In this document: positions 24,416 through 34,472 of the stretch, piece after piece
Numbering within the stretch: position 1 is the first letter of the stretch
Layout of the letters: each line of letters opens with the position of its first letter
DNA from: Pseudomonadota bacterium
Lineage (GTDB): Bacteria > Pseudomonadota > Alphaproteobacteria > Acetobacterales > Acetobacteraceae
Length of the DNA stretch: 49,632 bases
NCBI GenBank assembly: GCA_021801255.1
Contig: JAJYYH010000016.1
Coordinates: 1 to 49,632, forward strand
Direction of reading: 5' to 3'
Position numbers and translations under genes: made by a program
Notes under the pieces: generated by a model
The model's input: only the letters and a program-made list of their open reading frames with translations
Told to the model about the DNA's origin: nothing
Database searches by the model: none

Positions 24416-26362
24416 ATGAGTTTTATCGAAGATCTCTTCAATCAATCCCGCCGCGCCTACGAGACCAAGCGCGAGAGTGAGCTATCGCTCAGCGACTACC
24501 TTGATCTCTGCCGGGATGATCCCATGGCCTACGCCACCGCCGCCGAACGCTTGGTGGCGGCGATCGGGGAGGTCGAAATTCTCGACACCTCGAAAAATCC
24601 CCGCCTCGGCCGCGTGTTCATGAACCGCACCATCCGGGTCTATCCGAGCTTCGTCGATTTCTTCGGCATGGAGGAGACGATCGAGCGGATCGTCAATTTT
24701 TTCCGCTTCGCCGCGCAGGGCCTCGAGGAGCGCAAGCAGATCCTCTATCTGCTCGGCCCGGTGGGCGGCGGCAAATCCTCGCTCGCCGAGCGGTTGAAAC
24801 TGTTGATGGAGAAGCTGCCGATCTACGTCTTGAAGGCCGGCGACAAGCTCAGCCCGGTTTTCGAGAGTCCGCTCGGCCTCTTTAACCCCGACGAGATGGC
24901 CGCCCCGCTCGAGGAGCGCTACAATATTCCGCGTCGGCGCCTCACCGGCCTGCTTTCGCCCTGGGCGATCAAGCGGCTCGATGAGTTCGGCGGCGACATT
25001 ACCCGCTTCACTGTAGCCCGCCTGCATCCCTCGCGGTTGCGCCAGATCGGCGTCACCAAGACCGAACCGGGGGACGAAAACAACCAGGACATCTCCAGCA
25101 TGGTCGGCAAGGTCGATATCCGCATGCTGGAGCACTACAGCCAGAACGACCCCGACGCCTACAGCTATTCCGGCGGCCTCAACCGCGCGACCCAGGGCCT
25201 GCTCGAGTTCGTCGAGATGTTCAAGGCGCCGATCAAGATGTTGCATCCCCTGCTCACCGCGACGCAGGAGGGCAATTACGTCGGCACCGAGAATATCGGC
25301 GCCATCCCTTTCCAGGGTATCATTCTTGCTCATTCCAACGAGGCGGAATGGCAGACCTTCCGCAACAACAAGAACAACGAGGCCTTCATTGATCGCATCT
25401 GCGTCATCAAGGTGCCTTATTGCCTGCGCGTCACCGAGGAGCAGCGCATCTACGAGAAACTGATCCAGGGAAGTGAGCTCGCAGAGGCGCCCTGTGCGCC
25501 TGGGACGCTGGAGATGCTGGCCCGCTTTTCGGTGCTCTCACGCCTCCGGCCTCCAGCTTCGGGAAGCTTATTTTCGAAAATGCGGGTCTATGACGGCGAG
25601 AGCTTGAAGGAGACCGATCCGCACGCCAAATCTGTTCAAGAATATCGTGATGCCGCGGGCCTCGATGAGGGCATGGATGGCGTCTCGACGCGCTTTGCTT
25701 TCAAGGTGCTCTCGGCGACTTTCAACCATGACACCCAGGAGGTGGGTGCGGATTCGGTGCATCTCATGTATGTGCTCGAACAAGCGATCCGACGCGAGCA
25801 GTTCGGCAACGAGACCGAGAAAAAATACCTGGAGTTCATCAAGGCCGAGCTGGCCCCGCGCTACGCCGAGTTCATCGGCAACGAGATCCAGAAGGCTTAT
25901 CTCGAATCCTACAACGACTATGGCCAGAACCTGTTCGATCGCTACGTCGATTACGCCGATGCCTGGATCGAGCATCAGGATTTCAAGGATCCTGACACCG
26001 GCCAGTTGATGGATCGCGAGCTGTTGAATCTCGAGCTCACCAAGATCGAAAAACCCGCGGGCATCGCCAACCCGAAGGATTTCCGCAACGAGGTGGTGAA
26101 ATTCGCGCTCCGCGCCCGCGCCGGCCATGCCGGGCGCAATCCCAGCTGGACTTCATATGAGAAAATCCGTGAAGTGATCGAGCGGCGGATGTTCAGCCAG
26201 GTCGAGGAGTTGCTCCCGGTGATCAGCTTCGGCAGCAAGAAGGAGACCGAGACCGAGAAGAAGCACAGCGAATTCGTCCAGCGCATGATGTCGCGCGGCT
26301 ATACTGAGCGGCAGGTGCGCCGGCTGGTCGAATGGTATATGCGCGCGAAGCAGGCGGGCTGA
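24416..26362 (+). CDS. prkA: PrkA family serine protein kinase
   Basis: The 648-residue protein matches the YeaG/PrkA family in length and motifs: an N-terminal AAA+-like domain with Walker A GPVGGGKSS (114-122) and a C-terminal PrkA kinase-like domain. Family signatures such as SYSGGLNRATQGLLEFVEMFK (around 240-260) and EWQTFRNNKNNEAFIDRI are intact. In enterobacteria YeaG works with YeaH in stationary-phase, acid and nitrogen-starvation adaptation; it phosphorylates few known proteins. It is the first gene of a three-gene unit with the DUF444 protein and SpoVR, the conserved partners of this kinase. GGAGCGACG directly precedes the ATG. Cytoplasmic. Assignment is sure. Confidence 0.96.
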   Translation: MSFIEDLFNQSRRAYETKRESELSLSDYLDLCRDDPMAYATAAERLVAAIGEVEILDTSKNPRLGRVFMNRTIRVYPSFVDFFGMEETIERIVNFFRFAAQGLEERKQILYLLGPVGGGKSSLAERLKLLMEKLPIYVLKAGDKLSPVFESPLGLFNPDEMAAPLEERYNIPRRRLTGLLSPWAIKRLDEFGGDITRFTVARLHPSRLRQIGVTKTEPGDENNQDISSMVGKVDIRMLEHYSQNDPDAYSYSGGLNRATQGLLEFVEMFKAPIKMLHPLLTATQEGNYVGTENIGAIPFQGIILAHSNEAEWQTFRNNKNNEAFIDRICVIKVPYCLRVTEEQRIYEKLIQGSELAEAPCAPGTLEMLARFSVLSRLRPPASGSLFSKMRVYDGESLKETDPHAKSVQEYRDAAGLDEGMDGVSTRFAFKVLSATFNHDTQEVGADSVHLMYVLEQAIRREQFGNETEKKYLEFIKAELAPRYAEFIGNEIQKAYLESYNDYGQNLFDRYVDYADAWIEHQDFKDPDTGQLMDRELLNLELTKIEKPAGIANPKDFRNEVVKFALRARAGHAGRNPSWTSYEKIREVIERRMFSQVEELLPVISFGSKKETETEKKHSEFVQRMMSRGYTERQVRRLVEWYMRAKQAG

Positions 26363-26383
26363 ACGGCAGGAAGGCGTAGGCGC

Positions 26384-27676
26384 GTGAACATCGTCGACAG
26401 ACGGCTCAACCCGCGGGGCAAGAGCCTCGCTAACCGGCAACGCTTCCTCCGGCGCGCGCGCAAGCAGATCCTGGAAGCGGTGCGCGAAGCCTCGGCGCGG
26501 GATGGCATTACCGGCGGCGGCAATAGCCGCATCCGGATCAAGGCTGATAGCCTGCGCGAGCCGCGTCTCGCCCCTGCCGCCGAGGGCGGCGAGCGGTTCC
26601 ATGTCGTGCCGGGCAACAAGGATTATGTCGAGGGCGATCGCATCCCGCGCCCGCCGAGCGGGGAGGGGCGCGGACGCGGCGGCTCCGGGGACGGCGAGAG
26701 CGAGGATGCCTTCCAGTTTGTGCTCTCGCGCGAGGAATTCATTGATCTTTTTCTCGAAGATCTCGAACTCCCGGATATGCTGCGCAAGGAGCTGCGCGAG
26801 ACCGAGGGGACGACGCCGCGCCGCGCCGGCTACCAGACGAGTGGCGCCGCCGCCAATCTCAATCTCGTGCGGACCATGCGCAACAGCCTCTCGCGGCGCA
26901 TCGCTCTCAAGCGCCCGCGCCCCGAGGAGATCGCAGCTCGCGAGGCGGAACTTGCCGCGCTCGAGCGGAGCGGCGAGGCCGAGCAAGAGGTTATCGCGCG
27001 ACTCACCCTTGAACTCGAACAGCAGCGCCGCCGCAGCCGCCGCGTGGCGTTCATCGATCCCATCGATGTGCGTTACAACCGTTTCGAGAACGTGCCGCGG
27101 CCGGCATCGCGTGCGGTGATGTTCTGCCTGATGGATGTCTCGGGCTCGATGACCGCGCATATGAAGGATCTTGCCAAACGCTTCTATAAATTGCTCTATC
27201 TGTTTCTCAGCCGACGCTATGAGCGGGTCGAGATCGTTTTCATCCGCCACACCCATCTCGCCCGCGAGGTCGATGAGGAGACTTTTTTCTCCTCGACCGA
27301 ATCGGGTGGCACGGTGGTTTCGACTGCGCTTGAGGAGATGCAGCGCGTGCTCGTCGCCCGCTATCCGCGCGAGCAGTGGAATATCTACGCGGCGCAAGCC
27401 TCGGATGGGGACAATATGCCAGCGGATAATGCCCATGCCGTCGCGGTGCTGCAGAACGCCATCCTGCCGGCTTGCCAGTATTTCGCCTATCTTGAGGTCG
27501 GCCCCGAGGATGAGCGCTATGGCGGCTCGACCGAACTTTGGCGCGCCTATCAGCGCATTGCCAAGGCCGGCCTGCCGATCGCCATGCGCAAGGTTAACCA
27601 CCGCAGCCAGATCTATCCGGTGTTCCGCCAGCTCTTTTCGCGCGACCGCGCCGTACGCACGGAGGCTCCCGCATGA
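26384..27676 (+). CDS. DUF444/YeaH family von Willebrand A-like protein
   Basis: This 430-residue partner of PrkA has a charged N-terminal half (Arg/Glu-rich, with a low-complexity Gly/Arg/Pro patch at about 90-107) and a C-terminal VWA-like domain. The metal-ion-dependent adhesion motif is D251-x-S253-x-S255 in MDVSGSM. IVFIRHTHLAREVDEETFF and ESGGTVVSTALEEM are family hallmarks. The GTG at 26384 is preceded by GGAAGG and lies 21 nt after the prkA stop. Its stop overlaps the spoVR start (ATGA), implying coupled translation and probably stoichiometric assembly of the three proteins. Molecular role is unknown in the family. Confidence 0.94.
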   Translation: MNIVDRRLNPRGKSLANRQRFLRRARKQILEAVREASARDGITGGGNSRIRIKADSLREPRLAPAAEGGERFHVVPGNKDYVEGDRIPRPPSGEGRGRGGSGDGESEDAFQFVLSREEFIDLFLEDLELPDMLRKELRETEGTTPRRAGYQTSGAAANLNLVRTMRNSLSRRIALKRPRPEEIAAREAELAALERSGEAEQEVIARLTLELEQQRRRSRRVAFIDPIDVRYNRFENVPRPASRAVMFCLMDVSGSMTAHMKDLAKRFYKLLYLFLSRRYERVEIVFIRHTHLAREVDEETFFSSTESGGTVVSTALEEMQRVLVARYPREQWNIYAAQASDGDNMPADNAHAVAVLQNAILPACQYFAYLEVGPEDERYGGSTELWRAYQRIAKAGLPIAMRKVNHRSQIYPVFRQLFSRDRAVRTEAPA

Positions 27677-29211
27677 GCACGATCGACGAGAGTTTTTGCA
27701 TTACTTCGGGATCTGACTGGAATTTTGATCAGTTGCGCCGCGCGCATGATCATATCGAACGGATCGCCCGCGGCGAGCTCGGGCTCGACATCTATCCCAG
27801 CCAGATCGAGGTCATCACCTCCGAGCAGATGCTCGACGCCTATTCCTCGATCGGCCTGCCGCTAATGTACCGGCACTGGTCGTTCGGTAAGCGCTTCGCC
27901 CGCGACGAGGCGCTCTATCGCAACGGCTATTCCAGCCTTGCCTACGAAATCGTTATCAACTCCAATCCGTGCATCGTCTATATCATGGAGGAAAACTCGC
28001 TAGCGATGCAGGCGCTGGTGCTGGCGCACGCCGCTTTCGGGCACAACCATTTCTTCAAGAACAACGGCCTCTTCAAGCAATGGACCGACGCCGGCGGCAT
28101 TCTAGACTACATGGAATTCGCCAAAACCTATATCGCGCGCTGCGAAGACCGCCACGGCGAGGAGGCGGTGGAACAGGTGCTGGACGCCGCGCACGCACTG
28201 ATGAACCAGGGCGTGAGCCGCTATCCACGCCGCCGCAGTCTCGATCTCCAGGAGGAAGAGCGGCGCGAGAGCGAACGCCGTGCCGAGGAGGAGCGCACCT
28301 TCAATGATCTCTGGCGCACCCTCCCTGGAAGCCAGACCACCCGCGGTAAACGCAGCGAACTCGCCGAGCGCCAGCGCCTGCTCGGTTTGCCTGAGGAAAA
28401 TATCCTCTATTTCCTTGAGAAAAAGGCGCCGCTCCTGAAACCATGGCAGCGCGAACTGCTACGCATCGTCCGCCATGTCGCGCAGTATTTCTATCCGCAG
28501 AAGCAGACGCGGATGATGAACGAGGGCTGCGCCACCTTCACGCATTATCACATCATGAACCGCCTGCATGAACAAGGCACGCTCGATGATGGGGCAATGC
28601 TGGAATTCCTCCATTCGCACACCAGCGTGGTTTTTCAGCCCGACTTCGACGATCCACGGTTTTCCGGCATCAACCCCTACGCCCTCGGCTTCGCGATGAT
28701 GCAGGACATCAAGCGCATTTGCCTCTCGCCAACGGCGGAAGACCGTGCCTGGTTTCCCGACATCGCCGGCAACGCCGATCCGCATGCCACACTCCGCGAG
28801 GCGTGGGTCGCCTACCGCGACGAGAGTTTCATCCGCCAGTTCCTCAGCCCGGCGCTGATCCGCCAGCTCAAACTTTTCGAAGTGCATGACGACGGTCACT
28901 CCGACCTCGTGGTCGAGGCGATCCACAACGAGCGCGGCTACCGCGCGATCCGCTCGGCGCTTGCCGATTCTTTCGATGTGATCAAGCGCGAGCCGGAACT
29001 CGAAATCGTCGATGTCGATCTCGACGGCGACCGGCGACTGCTGTTGCAGAACCGCGTGCATGACGGCATCATGCTCGACGACGATGACGCCGAGCGGGTC
29101 CTCGACCACCTCGCGATGCTCTGGGGCTATCCGGTGCGGCTCGTCGAAATCGACGCCACCAGCGAGAAAGTTTTGCGCACCTTTGACGCGGGGCCATTGG
29201 AGGTGGCATGA
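27673..29211 (+). CDS. SpoVR family protein
   Basis: The 512-residue SpoVR/YcgB family protein has EVITSEQMLDAYSSIGLPLMYRHWSFGK (spanning about residues 40-66), AHAAFGHNHFFKNN (about 117-130) with a possible metal-binding His cluster, and MNEGCATFTHYHIMNRL (about 280-296). It is required for spore cortex formation in Bacillus. In non-sporulating proteobacteria it travels with prkA and the DUF444 gene, and is tied to stress and stationary phase. It overlaps the upstream stop by four bases. A GC-rich repeat just after it (29237-29290) may end the transcript against the convergent GGDEF/EAL gene. Confidence 0.95.
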   Translation: MSTIDESFCITSGSDWNFDQLRRAHDHIERIARGELGLDIYPSQIEVITSEQMLDAYSSIGLPLMYRHWSFGKRFARDEALYRNGYSSLAYEIVINSNPCIVYIMEENSLAMQALVLAHAAFGHNHFFKNNGLFKQWTDAGGILDYMEFAKTYIARCEDRHGEEAVEQVLDAAHALMNQGVSRYPRRRSLDLQEEERRESERRAEEERTFNDLWRTLPGSQTTRGKRSELAERQRLLGLPEENILYFLEKKAPLLKPWQRELLRIVRHVAQYFYPQKQTRMMNEGCATFTHYHIMNRLHEQGTLDDGAMLEFLHSHTSVVFQPDFDDPRFSGINPYALGFAMMQDIKRICLSPTAEDRAWFPDIAGNADPHATLREAWVAYRDESFIRQFLSPALIRQLKLFEVHDDGHSDLVVEAIHNERGYRAIRSALADSFDVIKREPELEIVDVDLDGDRRLLLQNRVHDGIMLDDDDAERVLDHLAMLWGYPVRLVEIDATSEKVLRTFDAGPLEVA

Positions 29212-29236
29212 AAGGGTAAGACAAAGATAAGGCGAG

Positions 29237-29290
29237 GGCGCTGCCCGCGACTCGCTGGGGCCAGCTTCCCCAGACCCCCATCCCGGAAAG
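29237..29290. repeat. Dispersed GC-rich hairpin repeat, copy B
   Basis: GGGCGCTGCCCGC, then CTGGGG (29255-29260), CCAGCTT and CCCCAG (29268-29273), then ACCCCCATCCCGGAAAGAATG. It matches copy A at 3299 and the longer copy at 44548, including the GGAA-ATNGCAAA tail. It lies between convergent genes, a fitting place for a terminator. Confidence 0.7.
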
Positions 29291-29377
29291 AATGGCAAAT
29301 TCGTTGCGAGAGGCGTTCGTGCGCGCCTATCATAAACCCGGGATATCGATACCGTCCCCAACCGAAAGTGGCGTGGA

Positions 29378-32300
29378 TCAGCGGGTTGAAGTTTTCGACG
29401 GAGGAAGCTCAGGCTGGGGGATCGCGCCAAAACGCCACTCCTGGGCGGCGCGGCCGAGATCGCCGCGTGGCACCACGGGATTGATGGAAAGCGCGAAGCC
29501 GCGGGCCCAGCCGAGCACCTCGCCCGCCGGCATCGGCCGCGCCAGCGCGTAGCCCTGCCCGGCATCGGCGCCGAGGACCGCCGCCATTTCGACCATCTCC
29601 GGCGTCTCCAGCCCCTCGATGACGCTTTTCAGCCCGAGGCTCTGGGCGAGGCGCACCAGCGCGCCGATGACGCCGACGCCACGCCGCGGCTCGCGCACGG
29701 CTTCCCGCACCAGCCCCTGGTCGATCTTGACGGTATGCAGCGGCAGTTGGCTAAGGCGTAGCAGGCTGCTGTAGCCGCTGCCGAGGTCGTCGAGAGCAAG
29801 GCGGACGCCGCATCCGGCGAGGTCGCGGAGCGTCGCATCATGGGCCGCCATGTCGCGCGGGTCTTCCGATTCGAGAATTTCGAGCGCGAGCCGCTCGGGC
29901 GGAATGCGGTGCGCCGTGAGGGCGGCCGCCACCCAGCGCGCGCATTCGGGCTCGGCGAGCACGGTCGGGGGCAGATTGACCGAGATCCCGGCCAACAACC
30001 CCGCGCCCTCCCAGGACGCGAGTTGCGCGAGTGCCTGGTGCAGCCCGTCAAGGAACAGGCGAACCAGCTCGGCATGGCCGAAACCGTCGAGAAACCCGCC
30101 CGGCGGGAGCAGCTTGCCATCCGGCAGCCGCAGGCGGGCAAGCGCTTCCAAACCGAAGAGACGGCCGCTACCCAGGATCACCACGGGTTGATAATGGAGT
30201 TCCAGCCGGCGCTGATAGAGGCTGGCGCGAATCGTGCGCCGCGCCTCGGCCGGCAGCGGCGCTGCGCCGGGCACCCGCGACAGGCGTTGCCGCGCCTGGC
30301 TGAGCAGCGCGCCGAGGGAGGCCAGGAACATGCGCGCGGGGGGCGGCTCGAACATGCCGGGATAACGTCCGTGCAGGCCGAGCAGGGCGACGGGGCGCCC
30401 TGCCCCGTCCTTGATCGGCACCGCCGCGCTGGCACGAATGCCGACCTCATGGGCCGCCTGCCGCCACGGCGCCTGGCGCGGGTCGCTGAAATAGCTCGCC
30501 GCGGTCTCGATGGCCTCGCTGCGCCAAGCCCGGCCGAAAGGGCCAAATCCCGCCGGCGCCCCCAGGTCGGAAACGACCGGAAGCACCTCGTGCGCCTTCA
30601 TTGCGGTAAGATAAGCGTCGAAAGCACCCGTGCTGTGTTCATAGACGAACCCGCCGTGCTCGTCCGGTCGTGCCGTCGCGACCGCGGCGACCCCGTCAAG
30701 GGCGTTGAGCCGGTGAACCGCGAAGCGCAGAAAATCGGCCCAGGTGGTCTTGCCGGTCAGCGCTGTGTTGAGATCGGTGAGGCATTGCTGGCGAGCGACC
30801 AAGATGGCTTGATAGCCCTCGAACTGCTCCTCCACCTCGATCATGCAGCGCCCGGTCACCACCTCCGCGAGATGCACGCGCTTATCGCGCGTCAGGCGTA
30901 GGCCGGCGATTTTCTGTCGCAACGTCCATTCAAAGACCCGCATCGCATCAAGAAAGCGGCCCTGGCCGAGGCCGATCAGGCCGTGGATCCGTCCCACTCG
31001 GTGAGCCCGGGCGCGGTGTTCAGCCTCGGTCAGATCGGTGGCGGGAAGCGCGCGGAGATGATCGCGCTGCTGCATGCGCAGATGATCGATCTCCGCCGGG
31101 CTGAAATGCTGGAGCAGCGCCGCCATCTCGGGCCGGCGCACGAAATCGGCGAAGAATTGGCTGACAAAATCGTTCGCGGCGCGGCGCAATCTGTGGCGGG
31201 CCACCGCCAGCAGCGCCGCCGCCTCCGGGCCATAGGGAGGCACCGCCTGGGCGAGAACGGGGCCCGGGGCTGGCGGCAGCGCGCTGGCGCCCGCGGCCTC
31301 GCCCGACCAGAGACGCCAGAACCGACGCTCCGCGCCCTTCCGTGCCTTGCTCTCATAGAGTGCTGCGTCGGCATGGCGCAGCAGGGTTTCGGGATCGGCA
31401 TCGTCCTCGCGATAGAGCGTGACGCCGAGGCTGGCGCCGATCCGCACCACGTCATCGCCGGGCAGGGTATAGGGCGCGGTGATGGCGGCGTGGAGACGAT
31501 CGATGATCGCCGGCAGATCCTCCCGCCCCGCGAGATCGGTGAGCACGATGGCGAATTCATCGCCGCCGATACGCGCCACGAAGTCGACCTCGCGCAAGCT
31601 CGCGCGCAGCCTCTGCCCGAGGGTCGCGAGCACGGCATCGCCCGCGGCGTGGCCAAAGCCATCATTCACTGGCTTGAAATCATCGAGGTCGAGCACGCCG
31701 ATGGCGACCATGCGCCCGGTGCGCCGGCTCCGCGCCAGAACCTGATCGAGACGTTCGAGGAGGGCGGTGCGGTTGAGCAGACCGGTCAGCGCGTCATATC
31801 GCGCCGCCCGCTCGATCATCCGCCGATAGCGCACCTGCTGTAGCGCGATCGCGGCGTTCTCGAGAATATTGGCAACCAGGCTCTGCTGCTCGGCATCGAA
31901 CGCCTCGGACTGCTCGGCGATCACCATCACCACCCCAAGCGGCAGCACGTCGCCGGGCGGCACGATCGGCCAGCCGGCCAGCAGACCCATCCCGCGAAAT
32001 GGCGGGTCGCGCCACAAGGCCGACGCTTCAGGGTGAGCCGCCGGATCGCGGAATAACTGCGGGCATCTGGCAAGCCAGACGCGGGTCGGAAAAAGCAGAT
32101 CGGCGGCGCGCCCAGCGGCGTCGAGCGGCGGGGTAGGGAGGCGGCAAAGCGCCGGCGTGAGCCGGCCGGCAACCGCTTTCCGTTGCAGGATGTCGCCCTC
32201 GGGCACCAGCACATCGACCCCCGCGGCGCCGGTTTCAGCGACCAGGATCTCGGCGATGGCGCGGTAGATCGTCGCCTCGTCGGAGGCGGCGAGCAGCGCC

Positions 32301-33865
32301 TGCTGGATCTTGCGCCGCGCGGTGCGCAGTCGCTCCGTCCGCTCCCGCCGCTCGGCATGCGCCTTGCGGTCGAGAAAAGCGGCGAAGCCCTCGGTGATGC
32401 GCTGGAACAATGCGCCGATCTCGGGGGGGATTTTGGCGTCGGTGCGATAATAGACCGCCAGAACCACGGCTTCCCCCGCCTGCGTGCGACTTGCCGCGGC
32501 GAGTGCTGCGCCAAAACCGAACGCCTGTGCCCGGGCTTGCAGGAACGCGAGTTCCGGGCCCGCGAATTTCGTATCGTGGATGGCGATGACCTGTGGCGTG
32601 CCGCTGCGGATGGCCATCCCGGCCGGCCCCTGCCCCTCGGGATGCGCCGGATTGGCGCTGAGTTTGAGCCCCTCGAAATAAGCCTCGGCGGCGCCAGCGG
32701 AGGCCAGTCTTTCCACCCATTGCGCGCCGGCGGAGAGGCTGCCGATGTAAAGCGCATGGCCGCCGAGCAGCCGGCACAGGCGGTCGGCGAGCGCTTGGAA
32801 CACCGCGCGCACCGGCTGATCGAGCGCGCCGTGCAGGAACTGCGTCGTCTCGGCGAGTGCGGCATAGAACATCGCCGAGAGCCGCGCCGCGGCTTCGGCG
32901 TCCTTGCGCGCGGTGACGTCGGTCTGGATGGCGATGAAGCCGTCGATCTCGCCATCGCCGCGGCGCAGCGGCGTACAGGCGATATTCACCCAGTAGACGC
33001 GGCCGGTGCGAGCGTAGTTGCGCAGGTCAACGTCGAATTTCTCGCCACGGCGCAAGGCGCGCCGCATTTCGGCCACCGTCGCCGGATCGGTGTCCTTCCC
33101 CTGCAGCAATTCGCCCGGCTTGCGGCCCTTCATTTCATTGAGCGCATAGCCAGTCAGCCGGGTGAACCCGTCATTCATCCACTCCACCCGGCCGGCCCGG
33201 TCGGCGAGAACGATGCCGTTGCTCGCCTGGCTCACCATCAGGGAGAGCCGCTCGATCAGGGCTTCCTGGTCGCGCAGCGTGCGGCGTTCACGCTCGCGTT
33301 GCAGCACGATCCCGGCGATCGAGGCGCCGGCCTCAAGCAGGTGCCGATGAAACCCATCGGGCAGGCGCGGCGCGCGGCTGCTGAGTGCGAAACTGCCGAT
33401 CGCTGCGCCATCGACACCCAAGACCGGCACCGACCAGCAGGCGCGCACGCCATGATCGCGGGCAAGCGCGCGCAGGTCGGCCCAGCGCGGATCGGCCTGC
33501 GCATCGGCCACGAATGCCGCTCGCCCGGAATGGACGGCATGGCCGCAGGAACCGGCGCGCGCGCCCGGGCGCAGCCCCCGGAGCGCCGTGACCATCGCCG
33601 GCGGCAAGCTGGGGCCGGCATAGACCGCAAGCCGCCCGTCCTTGCCCAGCATCATCACCGAGGCGAGGGTGCCGGGCACCAACCCCTCCTGGAGCCGGCA
33701 CAGGCGTTCAATCGTCTCGCGCGGCGGCGATCCCGCCACCACCGCCTCCAGCACAGCGTTATAGAGGTCAAGGATCGCTGCCGTGTCGGCCGGGTTTTCC
33801 CCACCCACGCGCGCGCGCCGGAGATCCCGCTCAGCCTCCAGATATCCGGCAACCTCGTCGTTCAC
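29378..33865 (-). CDS. GAF-PAS-GAF-GAF-GGDEF-globin-GAF-EAL cyclic-di-GMP signalling protein
   Basis: The 1495-residue soluble sensor has the following order. GAF 35-190; PAS 205-320 (ASNGIVLADRAGRVEWMN); GAF-like 330-495; GAF-like 515-680; GGDEF 690-850 with intact GGDEF at 767-771 and an RxxD inhibitory site at 758-761. A globin-coupled-sensor-like helical domain follows at 890-1010, with the likely haem-ligand H961 in VGRIHGLIGL. GAF 1020-1195. EAL 1205-1460 with E1240-A-L, ISVNLPP, ALDDLGSGYSSL, TVKIDQGLV and VIEGLET. Both catalytic halves look complete, so it may make and break cyclic-di-GMP, with oxygen or NO sensed by the globin placed between them. The start is a GTG with a weak GAGGGA about 12 nt upstream. 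It is a single gene, convergent with spoVR. Confidence 0.9.
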   Translation of the reverse strand: MNDEVAGYLEAERDLRRARVGGENPADTAAILDLYNAVLEAVVAGSPPRETIERLCRLQEGLVPGTLASVMMLGKDGRLAVYAGPSLPPAMVTALRGLRPGARAGSCGHAVHSGRAAFVADAQADPRWADLRALARDHGVRACWSVPVLGVDGAAIGSFALSSRAPRLPDGFHRHLLEAGASIAGIVLQRERERRTLRDQEALIERLSLMVSQASNGIVLADRAGRVEWMNDGFTRLTGYALNEMKGRKPGELLQGKDTDPATVAEMRRALRRGEKFDVDLRNYARTGRVYWVNIACTPLRRGDGEIDGFIAIQTDVTARKDAEAAARLSAMFYAALAETTQFLHGALDQPVRAVFQALADRLCRLLGGHALYIGSLSAGAQWVERLASAGAAEAYFEGLKLSANPAHPEGQGPAGMAIRSGTPQVIAIHDTKFAGPELAFLQARAQAFGFGAALAAASRTQAGEAVVLAVYYRTDAKIPPEIGALFQRITEGFAAFLDRKAHAERRERTERLRTARRKIQQALLAASDEATIYRAIAEILVAETGAAGVDVLVPEGDILQRKAVAGRLTPALCRLPTPPLDAAGRAADLLFPTRVWLARCPQLFRDPAAHPEASALWRDPPFRGMGLLAGWPIVPPGDVLPLGVVMVIAEQSEAFDAEQQSLVANILENAAIALQQVRYRRMIERAARYDALTGLLNRTALLERLDQVLARSRRTGRMVAIGVLDLDDFKPVNDGFGHAAGDAVLATLGQRLRASLREVDFVARIGGDEFAIVLTDLAGREDLPAIIDRLHAAITAPYTLPGDDVVRIGASLGVTLYREDDADPETLLRHADAALYESKARKGAERRFWRLWSGEAAGASALPPAPGPVLAQAVPPYGPEAAALLAVARHRLRRAANDFVSQFFADFVRRPEMAALLQHFSPAEIDHLRMQQRDHLRALPATDLTEAEHRARAHRVGRIHGLIGLGQGRFLDAMRVFEWTLRQKIAGLRLTRDKRVHLAEVVTGRCMIEVEEQFEGYQAILVARQQCLTDLNTALTGKTTWADFLRFAVHRLNALDGVAAVATARPDEHGGFVYEHSTGAFDAYLTAMKAHEVLPVVSDLGAPAGFGPFGRAWRSEAIETAASYFSDPRQAPWRQAAHEVGIRASAAVPIKDGAGRPVALLGLHGRYPGMFEPPPARMFLASLGALLSQARQRLSRVPGAAPLPAEARRTIRASLYQRRLELHYQPVVILGSGRLFGLEALARLRLPDGKLLPPGGFLDGFGHAELVRLFLDGLHQALAQLASWEGAGLLAGISVNLPPTVLAEPECARWVAAALTAHRIPPERLALEILESEDPRDMAAHDATLRDLAGCGVRLALDDLGSGYSSLLRLSQLPLHTVKIDQGLVREAVREPRRGVGVIGALVRLAQSLGLKSVIEGLETPEMVEMAAVLGADAGQGYALARPMPAGEVLGWARGFALSINPVVPRGDLGRAAQEWRFGAIPQPELPPSKTSTR

Positions 33866-34060
33866 CCGTGCTGCGTCCCTCGGCGCGGTTCCGGCCTCTG
33901 CCCACCCTAGCTTGGCTCAATTCAACCACGATGTTCTATGGGAAAAATGCTAAGAAACTCAAACTGTGGGCAACGCGGAACAAATAGTATTCCGTCGCCG
34001 CCCCAAGCGCGTGGCGGATTGAATGGTCCATTTGACCAAATCGCGGAGAGAAATCGTGCG

Positions 34061-34381
34061 ATGAGACATTCCTGGCGGTCCTCATTGATGCGCTCGGCCC
34101 TCGCGGCCTTGCTGCTCGCCTCCGGTTGTAGCGCGCCGGCAACCGTGGCCGCGCCGCCCTTCCCGCCGGTGCCGCCTGCGCTCCACGAAACCATGCCGCT
34201 GCCGCCGGTTTCCGAACAGCCGCTGGTCTGGCGGCCGGGGCACTGGAATTGGAATGGCCAATCCTATGACTGGATCGCCGGCGCCTGGGTGCTCCGCGAT
34301 GGCCACAGCACGATGTGGATGGATGGCTACTGGAAGCACGAGACCGGCGGCTGGGTGTGGGTCGCGGGGCACTGGACGTGA
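34061..34381 (+). CDS. WXXGXW-repeat lipoprotein
   Basis: The 106-residue precursor has a lipoprotein signal (ALAALLLASGC, lipobox L-A-S-G-C, acylated Cys near residue 22). After a Pro-rich tether come three tryptophan-rich units: VWRPGHWNWNGQSYDW, AWVLRDGHSTMWMDGYW and GGWVWVAGHW. This is the YXWXXGXW/BcpO-like repeat of small envelope proteins in Acetobacteraceae and other alphaproteobacteria. Likely anchored to the outer membrane; function unknown. GGAGAG lies 11 nt before the ATG at 34061; the longer upstream frame has no signal peptide and is not used. Confidence 0.8.
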   Translation: MRHSWRSSLMRSALAALLLASGCSAPATVAAPPFPPVPPALHETMPLPPVSEQPLVWRPGHWNWNGQSYDWIAGAWVLRDGHSTMWMDGYWKHETGGWVWVAGHWT

Positions 34382-34472
34382 GCGGCTCCCGCTCGGCGCG
34401 GCAGGCGGCTTGGCGACGACGCGCTCTTGCCGCTATCCTGAAAAATCGTTCCCGCTGGCGGAGGTCCGAAGC

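Noticed and set aside
26153-27601. Minus-strand frame of 482 codons opposite the DUF444 gene
   Set aside because: It is a shadow of a gene with clear VWA motifs and operon context.
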